From positions 1 through 35,015 of IMG/VR virus record IMGVR_UViG_3300020430_000048: a DNA stretch of 35,015 nucleotides; one strand, written 5' to 3'. Positions 21,884 through 32,200 of this stretch are shown here, one piece after another. Source of the DNA: a virus. Made by a program: the position numbers and the translations under genes. The notes under the pieces are model-generated. The model had not been told where the DNA came from and searched no databases. It saw only the letters and a program-made list of their open reading frames with translations. Position 1 is the first letter of the stretch, and every line of letters begins with the position of its first letter.

Positions 21884-23118
21884 TGTCAAATACAATAACA
21901 ATTGGTCGATTAACATTTACATCACCAGCTACGTTATCTGATTCAAGAAGTGCTGATATGCACACATTATCAATACAGGGTAAATTAGCACCTGACACAT
22001 TAAATGAAGCAAAATATTTAAGAGATGAATTGCTTGCATGTGCAAATGGATATTACTGTGTGCCTTTCATTTGGCAAGGTGATACATCAGTTTCAGGTTA
22101 TGTAAAAGTAATAAGTGCTTCTGTAAATACTGCAAGAGTTATAAGTGGTGGATATGAATACAATATCGAAATGGAGTTTTTAGGAAATATGGGTGAAATA
22201 GAATTTGAGAGTCAAATGACTGGTGGTTTCATATCAAATGATCATTCTTTATCAAGTTCAACAAGCCAATTTTATGCAGGACCTGTAGATTCTTTCTCAC
22301 ATGATCATAGTTCTCTGCCTGGAACATTTACTAGAGTAGGTGAAGATGGTAACACAATTATTAGATTTGGTTCATCAATAAGAAATACAAATGCAAAATT
22401 TTTAGTTGATCCTGCTGATTTTTATAAAAATTCTTGTGAAGTTTTTACAGATGGAATAGATGATGTAAATAGAATTAGATGTGGTTTAGAATCACCAAAC
22501 AATTCACCATCATCAACAAAAATACAAAATGGATTGGTACAAATGACTTTTGTAAACAACACAGCACAATCAAGGTTTATCATTAAGTCTTATGATACGA
22601 ATGGATATAAATCTTCTACAGAGTTTGCAGTATCAAGAGGAGCTAGCGCTACTGAATTTCAGGGTTGGAGATCTGTACAAATCTTAAAAAATGATCCTGA
22701 AATGGTTACTGTAAGACTTGGAAGTTATTATGAAGCAGCTACAAAAGACAAAAGACTTACTTTCGATGTATCTCTTAGAAGAGGTGCAAGACACTTTTCA
22801 ATAGTTGCAACACAATTTTCATCTGCTCAATTCAACATAAGACCAACTACTACAACTGCATATACTGATAACACCAGCTTTGGAATTACAACAAGTAATG
22901 ATATTGATGGTAATAAAATAATATTAGGATCTCCACAAAATTTTGATGTAGACACAACTAATGGTGGTATAAACTCTACAGCTTCTACTGCAACGCTGAA
23001 AGCTTTTCTAGGATATGAATTCAATGGGAGTTCTGCAACTTCAGAAGACGCTGCAACAAAAGTACGAGATCAGTACTTAGATAACATAGTCGAGGTTGTT
23101 AGATTAGTTAAATCATGA
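21883..23118 (+). CDS. Distal tail protein (Dit-like)
   Basis: The ATG at 21883 is preferred over a TTG at 21874 because it shares the TAATG overlap with the preceding stop. 411 aa: the N-terminal half (ITIGRLTFTSPATLSD, HTLSIQGKLAPDTLNEAKYLRDELLACANG, VPFIWQGD) matches Dit/N-terminal domains that form the ring between tube and hub, and the rest is beta-rich (WRSVQILKNDPEMVTVRLG, FDVSLRRGARHFSI), resembling a carbohydrate-binding-type insertion. Its stop and the hub ATG share ATGA. Confidence 0.75.
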   Translation: MSNTITIGRLTFTSPATLSDSRSADMHTLSIQGKLAPDTLNEAKYLRDELLACANGYYCVPFIWQGDTSVSGYVKVISASVNTARVISGGYEYNIEMEFLGNMGEIEFESQMTGGFISNDHSLSSSTSQFYAGPVDSFSHDHSSLPGTFTRVGEDGNTIIRFGSSIRNTNAKFLVDPADFYKNSCEVFTDGIDDVNRIRCGLESPNNSPSSTKIQNGLVQMTFVNNTAQSRFIIKSYDTNGYKSSTEFAVSRGASATEFQGWRSVQILKNDPEMVTVRLGSYYEAATKDKRLTFDVSLRRGARHFSIVATQFSSAQFNIRPTTTTAYTDNTSFGITTSNDIDGNKIILGSPQNFDVDTTNGGINSTASTATLKAFLGYEFNGSSATSEDAATKVRDQYLDNIVEVVRLVKS

Positions 23119-26100
23119 GCGTTACAGAAAAGCTTATGGCTCCAGGACAGTTTTCTGTCCAACTTGATAAAACCAAAGTACCTAATTCAATTATTAATCA
23201 AATAGATGCCTGGGGGCATATTGTAATAGTTCCAGCAGATGTTAATGTTCAAGAATTTAACGATAGTTCACTTTTAGATCAATCAGATTACACAGGTATT
23301 GTTTATTCACTTGAAATAGGTGATGAACAAAATGTTGTGATTACAGGTCAAGGTCTAGTTGCATATTTAGGAGATAGTGACTCTAGAGGTATGCCTATAG
23401 CTGAAACAGGCGGTCCTACTGGTGTTAGATCATATACAAATACAACTCTTGAAAATGTATTAGACACTACTGGAACTCCTAAAGGATTACTTAGAGATGA
23501 AAGTGGTAATCAAGGACCTATTAGAAAAGGTAATATTACAGATCCTGGTGCAAACTATACAGGAAAGCATTATACAGAATCTGCTTTAAAAGCAATTAAG
23601 TATGTATGCCAGGAGCTAGGTGTAGAATTTAAAGTAAATCAAAAAGGTTTATTAGATGCAGGACCTGTTGGTAATTTATTTGCAGGACATACTTCAGATC
23701 CAACATCTATTATCGTCAGAGGACAAACTGGTGAAGATCCAAACATTACTGGTCTTACAACCTCATCATTGGTTGCACAATTTGATGCTTCTGAATTTGT
23801 AAATAAAGTAGAGTTGGTCGCTTCAAAATATGGCGCAGAAGCAAACTACGGTTCTGCTACTGCAAGTTCAAATCCTTACAAAGACTTATTTGGAACAGCT
23901 CTTAAAAGGACACAGTATGTTTCTGATCCGCAAACACCTAATACATCAAAAAATACAAGAGCGACAGCTTATCTTAATGAATTAAATCTTGTCAAAAAAA
24001 CACTGAATGTATCTTTAGATGAATATGACATATCTGGAGACTTTGAAGTAGGAGATAAAATATTTATTTTTGATCCAGATATTGGTTTTGTTGATACAGA
24101 AGCAGATAGATTAGCAGATAGTAGATCAAGCTTATTTGAAACAGTTTATCAAGGTAGAATATTAAATCCTACAAAAATAAGAATTTTAGGTATTACATGG
24201 CCTATCAAAAATGGTTATGGTGTTTTCTATAGAAAATCTAATGGTACTTATTTAGAATTAACAGATTACTTATTATTCGAAACAGGGGATGTTCAATTAG
24301 AAGTAGGTGATGTTGCACCAACTATTTCGGAAAGTCTTGGATTCAGTGGTTACACACTTGATCAAGTTGGAACAAATGATAAAACAGTACCAAATGCTCC
24401 CTCAAACTTAACTCAAGTTGCTGGAACATATACAGATGGTAATGGTGTTTCAAAGGCTTTTATTAAGTTGTCCTGGACACAACCTACAAACTCAGACGGA
24501 TCAACAATAATTGATGGATCAATTTACAGGATTAGATTCAAAGCTAAAGCGGACAGTTTAAGTAATAATATTACAGACAGTACAGGAACCCAAGTTACTG
24601 ATTATCAATTCCAAAGCGTAACTTTTGGAACAACAGAATTTGTAATATATGATTTATCACCTAATACTTTTTATGAAGTAGGGGTACAAACTATCGATCA
24701 ATCTGGTTTCGATAGTAGTTTTACAACAATATCATCTGTACAAACTCCAAGAGATGGTAGTGCACCAAACAAACCAGCTGGTTTTTCAACAATTGCAAGT
24801 AACCCTCTTAGAGTTCAATTTATACATAAACTAGGACAAGCAAAAAATGATGCTGGTAATGCTGTAAGTCCTGTAGTAGATTTTACTTTGGCAAAAGATA
24901 TTGATCATTTAAATATCTATGCTTCAACAACAAGTGGTTTTAATTTAGCTTATAATTCTACAACTAAAAAAGTTGTAAACTCAAGTTTTAAAATTGGTGA
25001 ATTAAAAGCTTCACACGCTCACATAACAAATGGTATTCCAACTATTGGATATATAGATTTAGATAATGCAACCACACATTTTTTCAGATTAACAGCTGTA
25101 GATAGTTCTGGTAATGAATCTGAACCATCAGATGAACAAAGTGGTAATGCAGATTTAGTTGATACAGCTCATATAGCAAACTTAGCTGTAACTGAGGCTC
25201 TTATAGCGAACGCTGCAATTACAAATGCAAAAATAGCTACTGCTGCTATTGGTACTGCAAATATTCAAGACGCTGCAATAACAAATGCAAAGATAAATGA
25301 TTTAAATGCAACAAAAATAAATGCTGGAACGATTAGTGCAGATCGTATTGCTTCTGGAAGTATTGATACATCTAAACTAAACTTTACACCAGTTTCAGGA
25401 TCAAATGTTGTTGCTACGATAAATGCTTCATCTGAAGGTATAACAATTGATGCTGATACATTAGATCTATCTGGTGTATTAAATGTGGGTGATGCTATCA
25501 ATATTGGTGGATCAGACTCTACGAGCTTTCATGTTGACAGCGATGGCAATATGTTTTTAGGTGCAGGAACTTTAGGAGCTGCGCCTTTTAAAGTAACAAA
25601 CGCTGGTGTTGTTACAGCAACTTCTTATACACTTACTGGAGGCAATATAAATACAGCTACTGTTACTAACCCAGCTATTACTTTATCTAAAAATACAGCT
25701 TCTGATGTACCTACTACTGCTTCGAGTGATAGATTAAAAATTGGTGATACAGTTTTATTTAACAGAGATATAAGTGGCACAAACTATTTGACTACAACAA
25801 AATCATTTTTAGTTCTACCAGATGGTGATGAAGATAATCCTTCTATTGCAATACAAGGTACAAATGCAACAATGGGATTTTTTGTTAATGATCCGTTATC
25901 TGGAGTTACACAAATGCAACTTACAAATGGTGACGATAACGTAGCTAGTTGGTCAACTGCTGATGATAGTTTTTCTGTTCCAAATAAACTAACACTGGGT
26001 GGAACATTACAAGCTGGTGGTGGTACTGGAAATTCAGGTCAAGTTCTTGCATCAACAGGTAGTGGTGTTGAGTGGATAAGCACATCTGGACACTCACATG

Positions 26101-26840
26101 GTAATTTAAGTTTTCCAAACTCTGGTACGGTTTTATCAACAAATAATCATAATCACTCAGGTTTTTTAACAAATAATAATCATAGCCATATAAACGTATT
26201 GACTAATAATAATCACTCTCATGGTAACACCATCACTCCCAATAATCATAATCACAATTTTAATGCAGACATTACAGGATTTAATCATACTAACGAAGTT
26301 GGTCACCATACTCATAACTTTACTGTTGCTGAAGACCCACACGGAAATAGTGAACACAATGCTTCATTTGCCACAAATGCTCAAGTAAACTCAGCTATTG
26401 CAGTACATAATGCAGTGCATCACTCAGATATTCGATTAAAAGAAGATGTACAACCAATAACACTTGGTCTTGATTTTGTTGAAACTTTAAAACCTGTTGA
26501 TTATAAATGGAAATCATCATATTTAGACTCATCAATAGAAGATAACAATATAGAAAATAGTTGGAAGAAAAACCGTATAGATGTACTTAGTAATGTGCAA
26601 CAAGGTTTTATCGCACAAGATTTACAAAAAGCTGTTTATGACTATACAGGTAGTAATAACGCTTTAGGTGCTGTTTATAAAAAGAACTACACTGATAAAG
26701 AACAGAGAGATTACAAAGATGATGAGTTGGGTCATGTCGATATGCAACAATTAGTTCCTGTATTAGTTAAATCGATACAACAATTATCAGCTAAGATAAA
26801 AGTATTAGAAGCTCAAGTAGATGAATTAGGAGGTGTTTAA
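23115..26840 (+). CDS. Tail hub/fibre protein with FN3 domains, His-rich repeats and S74 chaperone
   Basis: 1241 aa. Residues 1-~400 resemble the actinophage ReqiPepy6 gp37-like/Tal-type hub (LMAPGQFSVQLDKTKVPN). Two fibronectin type III-like domains follow (~425-550 and ~550-675), then a helical repeat (AAITNAKIATAAIG..., ~680-760) and beta-fibre. A His-rich tip region has HxH at 993, 1012, 1023, 1034, 1045 and 1065, four of them 11 residues apart. The C-terminus is an intramolecular chaperone (peptidase S74): SDIRLKED from Ser1104, GFIAQDLQKAVYD and a final coiled-coil. By analogy it trimerises the fibre and then cuts itself off before Ser1104. Confidence 0.88.
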   Translation: MSVTEKLMAPGQFSVQLDKTKVPNSIINQIDAWGHIVIVPADVNVQEFNDSSLLDQSDYTGIVYSLEIGDEQNVVITGQGLVAYLGDSDSRGMPIAETGGPTGVRSYTNTTLENVLDTTGTPKGLLRDESGNQGPIRKGNITDPGANYTGKHYTESALKAIKYVCQELGVEFKVNQKGLLDAGPVGNLFAGHTSDPTSIIVRGQTGEDPNITGLTTSSLVAQFDASEFVNKVELVASKYGAEANYGSATASSNPYKDLFGTALKRTQYVSDPQTPNTSKNTRATAYLNELNLVKKTLNVSLDEYDISGDFEVGDKIFIFDPDIGFVDTEADRLADSRSSLFETVYQGRILNPTKIRILGITWPIKNGYGVFYRKSNGTYLELTDYLLFETGDVQLEVGDVAPTISESLGFSGYTLDQVGTNDKTVPNAPSNLTQVAGTYTDGNGVSKAFIKLSWTQPTNSDGSTIIDGSIYRIRFKAKADSLSNNITDSTGTQVTDYQFQSVTFGTTEFVIYDLSPNTFYEVGVQTIDQSGFDSSFTTISSVQTPRDGSAPNKPAGFSTIASNPLRVQFIHKLGQAKNDAGNAVSPVVDFTLAKDIDHLNIYASTTSGFNLAYNSTTKKVVNSSFKIGELKASHAHITNGIPTIGYIDLDNATTHFFRLTAVDSSGNESEPSDEQSGNADLVDTAHIANLAVTEALIANAAITNAKIATAAIGTANIQDAAITNAKINDLNATKINAGTISADRIASGSIDTSKLNFTPVSGSNVVATINASSEGITIDADTLDLSGVLNVGDAINIGGSDSTSFHVDSDGNMFLGAGTLGAAPFKVTNAGVVTATSYTLTGGNINTATVTNPAITLSKNTASDVPTTASSDRLKIGDTVLFNRDISGTNYLTTTKSFLVLPDGDEDNPSIAIQGTNATMGFFVNDPLSGVTQMQLTNGDDNVASWSTADDSFSVPNKLTLGGTLQAGGGTGNSGQVLASTGSGVEWISTSGHSHGNLSFPNSGTVLSTNNHNHSGFLTNNNHSHINVLTNNNHSHGNTITPNNHNHNFNADITGFNHTNEVGHHTHNFTVAEDPHGNSEHNASFATNAQVNSAIAVHNAVHHSDIRLKEDVQPITLGLDFVETLKPVDYKWKSSYLDSSIEDNNIENSWKKNRIDVLSNVQQGFIAQDLQKAVYDYTGSNNALGAVYKKNYTDKEQRDYKDDELGHVDMQQLVPVLVKSIQQLSAKIKVLEAQVDELGGV

Positions 26841-27055
26841 TGGCTCTTGATGAATATAAGTTTATTGTTCCTGAAGAAGAAACAAATGATGAAAAGATAT
26901 CACGCTTGAAATCAGAACTTGTTTCAATGGAAGAAAATTATTATAGACTTTCTCAAGAAGGTGCTACTGCTCAAAAGCTAGATATTTTGGCTATAAATAT
27001 TGAAGCTCTTAGAAATGAGTATGAAAGTATCGGTGGTACATATCCTGAATTATGA
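26840..27055 (+). CDS. Small coiled-coil protein, paralogue of the gene at 27848
   Basis: 71 aa: an acidic start (LDEYKFIVPEEETNDE), a long helix (LKSELVSMEENYYRLSQEG) and a second helix ending LRNEYESIGGTYPEL. The end resembles LKKAYEDLNGSYDLQ of the protein at 27848-28111; both follow or precede fibre genes. They may be fibre assembly chaperones or trimerisation partners (inference). The start overlaps the hub stop by one base and its stop overlaps the next ATG (ATGA). Confidence 0.65.
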   Translation: MALDEYKFIVPEEETNDEKISRLKSELVSMEENYYRLSQEGATAQKLDILAINIEALRNEYESIGGTYPEL

Positions 27056-27807
27056 AATATTCTTTGGGAGGCAAACAATTTATAGAATTCAAAACAGATG
27101 TCAAAGGTCTTGAATCAGTAGCACCTGTTAAACCATCTAAGTTCTTTTTACCAAAATGGTTTAAAAATATGTCCGAATCTATAGAAACACCTGCTGTCCA
27201 TGAAAAAGGTAAGCGTGATTATTTTGGTAAGAAAGGCACGACTGCTAAAAAGCATACGAGTGGTACTGTCAAAAGATGTCCTGCTATAGTTGATTTAATA
27301 ACTGAAGGTTACATAATTCCAATGTGGTGTGATTTTCTTATTCAGAGAGATATGGAAACTTTTGAATGGGATAACAAAAATTTTCGATACGGTATTGAGT
27401 TTCACAGTAAAGAACAAATTAAAGGTTGGAATTTGAAAAAAACAGATTTTCCAGAAGGTATAAAATTTATTAATCCTTGGCGTATATACACACCAAAAGG
27501 TTATTCAGTAATGTTTATAACACCAACATATCAATTTGAAAAAAGATTTACTGTACTGCCTGGAATAGTTGAAACAGATAGTTATCATCATATAAATTTT
27601 CCTAGTATATGGCACACAACAAAAGATGCTGTTATAGAAAGAGGTACGCCTTTTATACAGGTAATACCTTTTAAAAGAGATGATTGGAATTTTGAAGTTT
27701 CACAAATGAATGATTTAGATTTAAAAAATGATGAAATAGAAAAAACTGCACTTTCTACTAAATTTAAAAATGCTTACAGAGATATTGTAAAAAGAAGTAA
27801 GAACTAA
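27052..27807 (+). CDS. Conserved phage protein of unknown function, 251 aa
   Basis: Contains KPSKFFLPKWFKN, VKRCPAIVDLITEGYIIPMWCDF, FINPWRIYTPKGYSVMF, GIVETDSYHHINFPSIW and ERGTPFIQVIPFKRDDW. I recall this signature (LPxWxKN, CPxxxDxxxxGYIIP, NPWxIxTPxGYS, IVxTDxY...NFP, GTPxxQVIPFKRE) from a conserved family in marine and T4-like phages with no assigned function. The G-T-P-x-x-Q-V-I-P end and beta-rich character recall jelly-roll or dUTPase-like barrels, without their catalytic motifs. It lies among tail fibre genes. Confidence 0.6.
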   Translation: MKYSLGGKQFIEFKTDVKGLESVAPVKPSKFFLPKWFKNMSESIETPAVHEKGKRDYFGKKGTTAKKHTSGTVKRCPAIVDLITEGYIIPMWCDFLIQRDMETFEWDNKNFRYGIEFHSKEQIKGWNLKKTDFPEGIKFINPWRIYTPKGYSVMFITPTYQFEKRFTVLPGIVETDSYHHINFPSIWHTTKDAVIERGTPFIQVIPFKRDDWNFEVSQMNDLDLKNDEIEKTALSTKFKNAYRDIVKRSKN

Positions 27808-27820
27808 AAATTTATTCTTG

Positions 27821-27847
27821 TATAGTAAACTCCTTTATGGAGGGTAA
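27821..27847 (+). promoter_or_regulatory. Candidate promoter and leader before the fibre block
   Basis: TATAGT (27821-27826), preceded by CTTG, fits a -10 box. The short leader carries GGAGGG (27839-27844) before the ATG at 27848; CTCC (27831-27834) could pair with GGAG over TTTAT and partly mask it. A separate start for the fibre genes is plausible but unproven. Confidence 0.35.
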
Positions 27848-28111
27848 ATGTCAGAAGATTACGATTACAAAGTATTCACAGACAGTATGAAAAGAAATTT
27901 TCTTCTAAATGAAATATTAAACAGTGAAGTTCTTTTATATCAACTGACTATGGAAGAAATAGATCCTAGATTACCAGGACATGATGAGTGGAAGTATTCA
28001 GTAGACGAAACTTTAAAAAATTTAGAAAATTTGAAAAAAGCTTATGAAGATTTAAACGGATCTTACGACTTACAGGAAATACGAAATGTCATTAACAACT
28101 CACAGCAATAG
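27848..28111 (+). CDS. Small coiled-coil protein before the fibre genes
   Basis: 87 aa, mainly helical: TDSMKRNFLLNEILNSEVLL, then DPRLPGHDEWKYSVDETLKN and LENLKKAYEDLNGSYDLQ. The last segment resembles the end of the 71-aa protein at 26840-27055. A GGAGGG ribosome-binding site lies 3 bases before the ATG. Its 3' end overlaps the fibre gene at 28086 by 26 bases, linking it to fibre production. Function unknown; fibre assembly helper by inference. Confidence 0.65.
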   Translation: MSEDYDYKVFTDSMKRNFLLNEILNSEVLLYQLTMEEIDPRLPGHDEWKYSVDETLKNLENLKKAYEDLNGSYDLQEIRNVINNSQQ

Positions 28112-29267
28112 TTCTACAGAGATAGCTAATTTAGCTTCTCAGGATAACTTTTTTGATACTTCAAGCGCTGGTGAGGGATTTACTCTTTCAAATGCTACAT
28201 TAAAACTAGTTTCTAGAAATCATAATTTACATTTAGATGGTAGAACTATAGTTTCTGATGGAAATTTATCTATTGCTACAACTGCTTCGAATACTGAAAT
28301 AATTTTTGGTACAGCTTCTACTGCTGCTTTGAAAATTGATGGAACTGGTAGATTAGATATTTTATCAGCAAAACTTTTAATTAATGGTGATAATGGAGAT
28401 AGTGGACAAGTTTTGACCACAGATGGTTTAGGAAACATCTCCTGGACAACTCCTGCAACGGCACAACACGCATTTGCAAATATATCTGTTACTGGTCAAA
28501 CTACAATACAAGCTTCATCGACTTCTGAAACTATAGAGTTTGAAGCAGGATCTGGAATATCTATAACTACAAATACAGGTAGTAACCCAAAAAAAGTAAC
28601 GATTGCAAACTCAAACACAGCTGCAAATGCTTTTTCTACCTTTGCTGTTTCAGCAAATGGAGGTAGCGCAAGTGGATCAAATCCAGTAGCAGATTCAGAA
28701 ACAGATACTTTAACTTTAGTTGCAGGTAGCAATATAACTCTTACAGCTGACTCTAACAATGATCAGATAACTATTGCAAGCACAGGCTCAGGTACTGGTT
28801 CGCAAAATCTTTTTAGAAATATATCATCTGCTAATCAAACAACTATTTCTGCTACAAGCACTACTGATACTCTTGCTATAGAATCAGAAAATGATCCAAG
28901 TGGTATTGTAACAAGAGATGGTAATGTTGAAATAACAACAGATAGTTCACAAAGAAAAGTAACACTTAAATCAAAGATACCTATAACTCACAGTCACAGT
29001 GGTAAAATGCCTGTAGTGACTTCAGTTGGAAGTTCCACTGGTATTCCACTTAAAAATCACTTTATACCTGTAAGTACAACAGCAACAGTGAACGGAGGTG
29101 GATCTACAGTAGCTATGAGTACAAGAGCAGTAGAAGTTTTAAAAGCAGATGGTTCTACATTAGATAGACTTGTTATGCCTCCTACTACTTCTGGTAAAAC
29201 TTTAGTATTTACAGCAACAAAGTCTGATGGGAGCACTACTACTAAAGAATTGGATATGGGTGAGTAA
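28086..29267 (+). CDS. Tail fibre protein, 393 aa
   Basis: A Ser/Thr/Asn/Gly-rich beta-fibre. It has LLINGDNGDSGQVLTTDGLG and repeated modules (AFSTFAVSANGGS...DTLTLVAGSNITLT...DQITIAS), which recur as two tandem copies in the large fibre downstream. The N-terminal part (IVSDGNLSIATTASNTEII) resembles shaft repeats; the C-terminal ~90 residues (SHSGKMPVVTSVGS, NHFIPVSTTATV) may be a tip domain. AGGAAA precedes the ATG at 28086, which lies inside the previous gene. Its stop overlaps the next ATG by one base. Confidence 0.82.
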   Translation: MSLTTHSNSSTEIANLASQDNFFDTSSAGEGFTLSNATLKLVSRNHNLHLDGRTIVSDGNLSIATTASNTEIIFGTASTAALKIDGTGRLDILSAKLLINGDNGDSGQVLTTDGLGNISWTTPATAQHAFANISVTGQTTIQASSTSETIEFEAGSGISITTNTGSNPKKVTIANSNTAANAFSTFAVSANGGSASGSNPVADSETDTLTLVAGSNITLTADSNNDQITIASTGSGTGSQNLFRNISSANQTTISATSTTDTLAIESENDPSGIVTRDGNVEITTDSSQRKVTLKSKIPITHSHSGKMPVVTSVGSSTGIPLKNHFIPVSTTATVNGGGSTVAMSTRAVEVLKADGSTLDRLVMPPTTSGKTLVFTATKSDGSTTTKELDMGE

Positions 29268-32200
29268 TGGCAGCTAAAACACCAGTAAGACTGAATTTTG
29301 ATGGATCAGGTAATCTGGATGGTTTCGCAGAGTTTCAATCTGCTGATTTTATATCATTAGCAGATGGTGGAACTGGTGCATCTTATGGTTCTCTAGCAGC
29401 TCTTAGAACTGGTATTGGTCTAGCAATAGGTACTAATGTACAAGCATTTGATGCAGACTTAACAACATTATCAAACATGACTCATTCTGATGGATCATTT
29501 ATAGTATCAGATGGAACTCAATTTGTTTTAGAAGCTGGTTCAACAGCAAGAACATCTTTAGGATTAGGTACAGGAGATAGTCCTCAATTTACAAGTCTTA
29601 CATTGACAGGAAATCTTGATGTAAGAGGTGAAGTTGTAAGCACAGTATCAGAAGTAATTACTATTGATGACGCATTTGTAAAACTAAATACAGGTAACTC
29701 AGAAGTCGATTCAGGAATAATAGTTGAAACATCTGATACTAATGATGCAAGATTGTTTTATGATGTATCAAATAATCGTTGGGTTGCTGGTGAAAATAAT
29801 TCCTTTGATGAATTATTAACACAAACTTCTACAGATACCATTACTAATAAAACAATAAGTGGTTCTTCAAATACAATTACAAATATTGGTAATAGTGCGT
29901 TATCAAATTCTAGCTTTACAGTTACTGATGGTTCTAATTCATCATCAGTAGCACTTGGTGGAACACTAACTTTCACTGGTGGAGCTGGAGTAGATATTGC
30001 AGAAAGTTCAGGTACTTTAACATTTACAGCTGATCTTTCTGAAATACTTACAGATTTTAATGAAAGAGTTGATGATCGTGTTGGAACTATGCTTACTGCT
30101 GGTTCTAATGTAAGTTTAAGTTATGATGATGCTGCTGGAACATTAACAGTTGCTTCAACAGATACAAATACTCAGCTCACTGAAGAAGAAGTAGAGGACT
30201 TTGTAGGCGGTATGCTTACAGGAAATACAGAAACATTAATCACTGTTACATACCAGGACTCCGATGGAACTATAGACTTTGTTGTAGATAATGATTTAGC
30301 AAACTATTCAAATACTAACTCTGGATTTATCACAGCTAGTTCATCAAGCACACTTACTAATAAAGGCATTGATGCTGACAACAACACTATAAGTAACATA
30401 GAAGTTGATAATCTAAAGTCAGGTGTTTTAGATACAGATATTTCGTCAGTTGCTGGAACCGATACAACTCTAGCTTCTGCAAAAGCAATAAAAACATATG
30501 TTGATGCACAATTAACAGCAGCAGATTTAGATTTTCAAGCAGACTCTGGTGGTGCGCTATCAATCGATCTTGACAGTGAGACAATAACATTTACTGGTGG
30601 AACAGGTATTGATACATCAGGATCTGGTAATGAAGTTACTTTTGCTATTGATAGTACAGTGGCAACTCTTACTGGGTCTCAAACTTTAACAAATAAAACT
30701 ATAAGTGGTGCAGATAATACTTTATCTAACATAGGTAATTCATCATTAAGTAACTCCACGGTTTCTTTCGGTGGTGTGTCATTAGCATTAGGAGCTTCAG
30801 ACTCAACACCTGCATTTGATTTAACTGATGCTACTAATTATCCAACATCATCTCTTACAGGTACAATTACTAACGCACAACTTGCTGGTTCTATAGCAAA
30901 TAGCAAACTTGCAAACTCTACTATCACAGTAACAGATGGATCTAACTCGACTGCTACAGCTCTTGGTGGAACTATAACATTTGCTGGCACTTCCAATGAA
31001 ATAGAAGTTTCAGAGAGTTCTGGCACAATAACTGTAGGACTTCCTAATGATGTGACAATTGCAGGTAATCTAACAGTAAGTGGTACAACTACAACTGTTG
31101 ATTCAACTACTGTAACAATTGATGATCCAATGGTTCGTTATGCAGATAACAATTCTGGTAACTCTGTAGATTTCGGTTTTTATGGTAAATATGTACAATC
31201 ATCAACTACTAAGTTTGGTGGTTTAGTATGGGATGCTTCACAATCTGATAAGTTTAGATTATTTCATGGGTTACAGACAGAACCTACTACAACAGTAGAT
31301 ATCTCTGCAACTGGTCATACAGTAGGAACATTAATAGCAAATCTAGAAGGTAATGTAACAGGAAATGTTACAGGCACAGTATCTAGTATTTCGAATTTTG
31401 ATACTGGTGATTTATCAGAAGGTACAAATAAATATTTTACAGACGAAAGAGTAGATGATCGTGTAAACACATTGTTACAAGCAGGTACAAATGTCACTCT
31501 TACTTATGATGACGCAGCAAACACATTAACAATAACTTCTACTGACACAAATACACAACTTACACAAGAACAAGTAGAAGATTTTGTGGGCGGTATGTTA
31601 GATGGTGATGAAACATTTATTACAGTAGCTTACGATGACACAGATGGAAATATAGACTTTACAGTACCAGTCAAAGACGAAGACAACATGGCTTCTGACT
31701 CTGCTAGCCATTTAGCTACACAGCAATCTATAAAAGCTTATGTAGATAGTCAAGTTACAGCCCAAGATTTAGATTTTCAAGCAGATAGTGGTGGTGCTTT
31801 ATCCATAGATTTAGATAGTGAAACACTTACTATATCTGGTACATCAAATGAAATAGAAACATCTGGATCTGGAAATATAATCACTGTAGGTTTACCTTCT
31901 GCTACAGAAATTACAACATCTTTGGGAATTGGTGGTGGTTCTACTAATGGTGTAGTTATTGAACAAGGTTCTATAAAAATTAAAAATGGCGGTACGCAAT
32001 CAGCAATAGATTTTTATTGCGAATCAAATAACGCACACTACGCAAGATTACAAGCTCCAGCACATGCAAACTTTAGCGGTAATCCAACAATTACATTACC
32101 AAGTACAGCAGGTACTTTACAACTTACAGAAGCTGCAGTTGACTTAAATGGTAATAATTTAGTTTTTGATACTGACGGTGACACAAAAATAGTTGCAAGT

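Noticed and set aside
26148-26250. CRISPR-like spacing of the AAT-AAT-CAT repeats
   Set aside because: The 33-base period is an in-frame protein repeat (HxH every 11 residues), not repeat-spacer structure. No cas genes are present.
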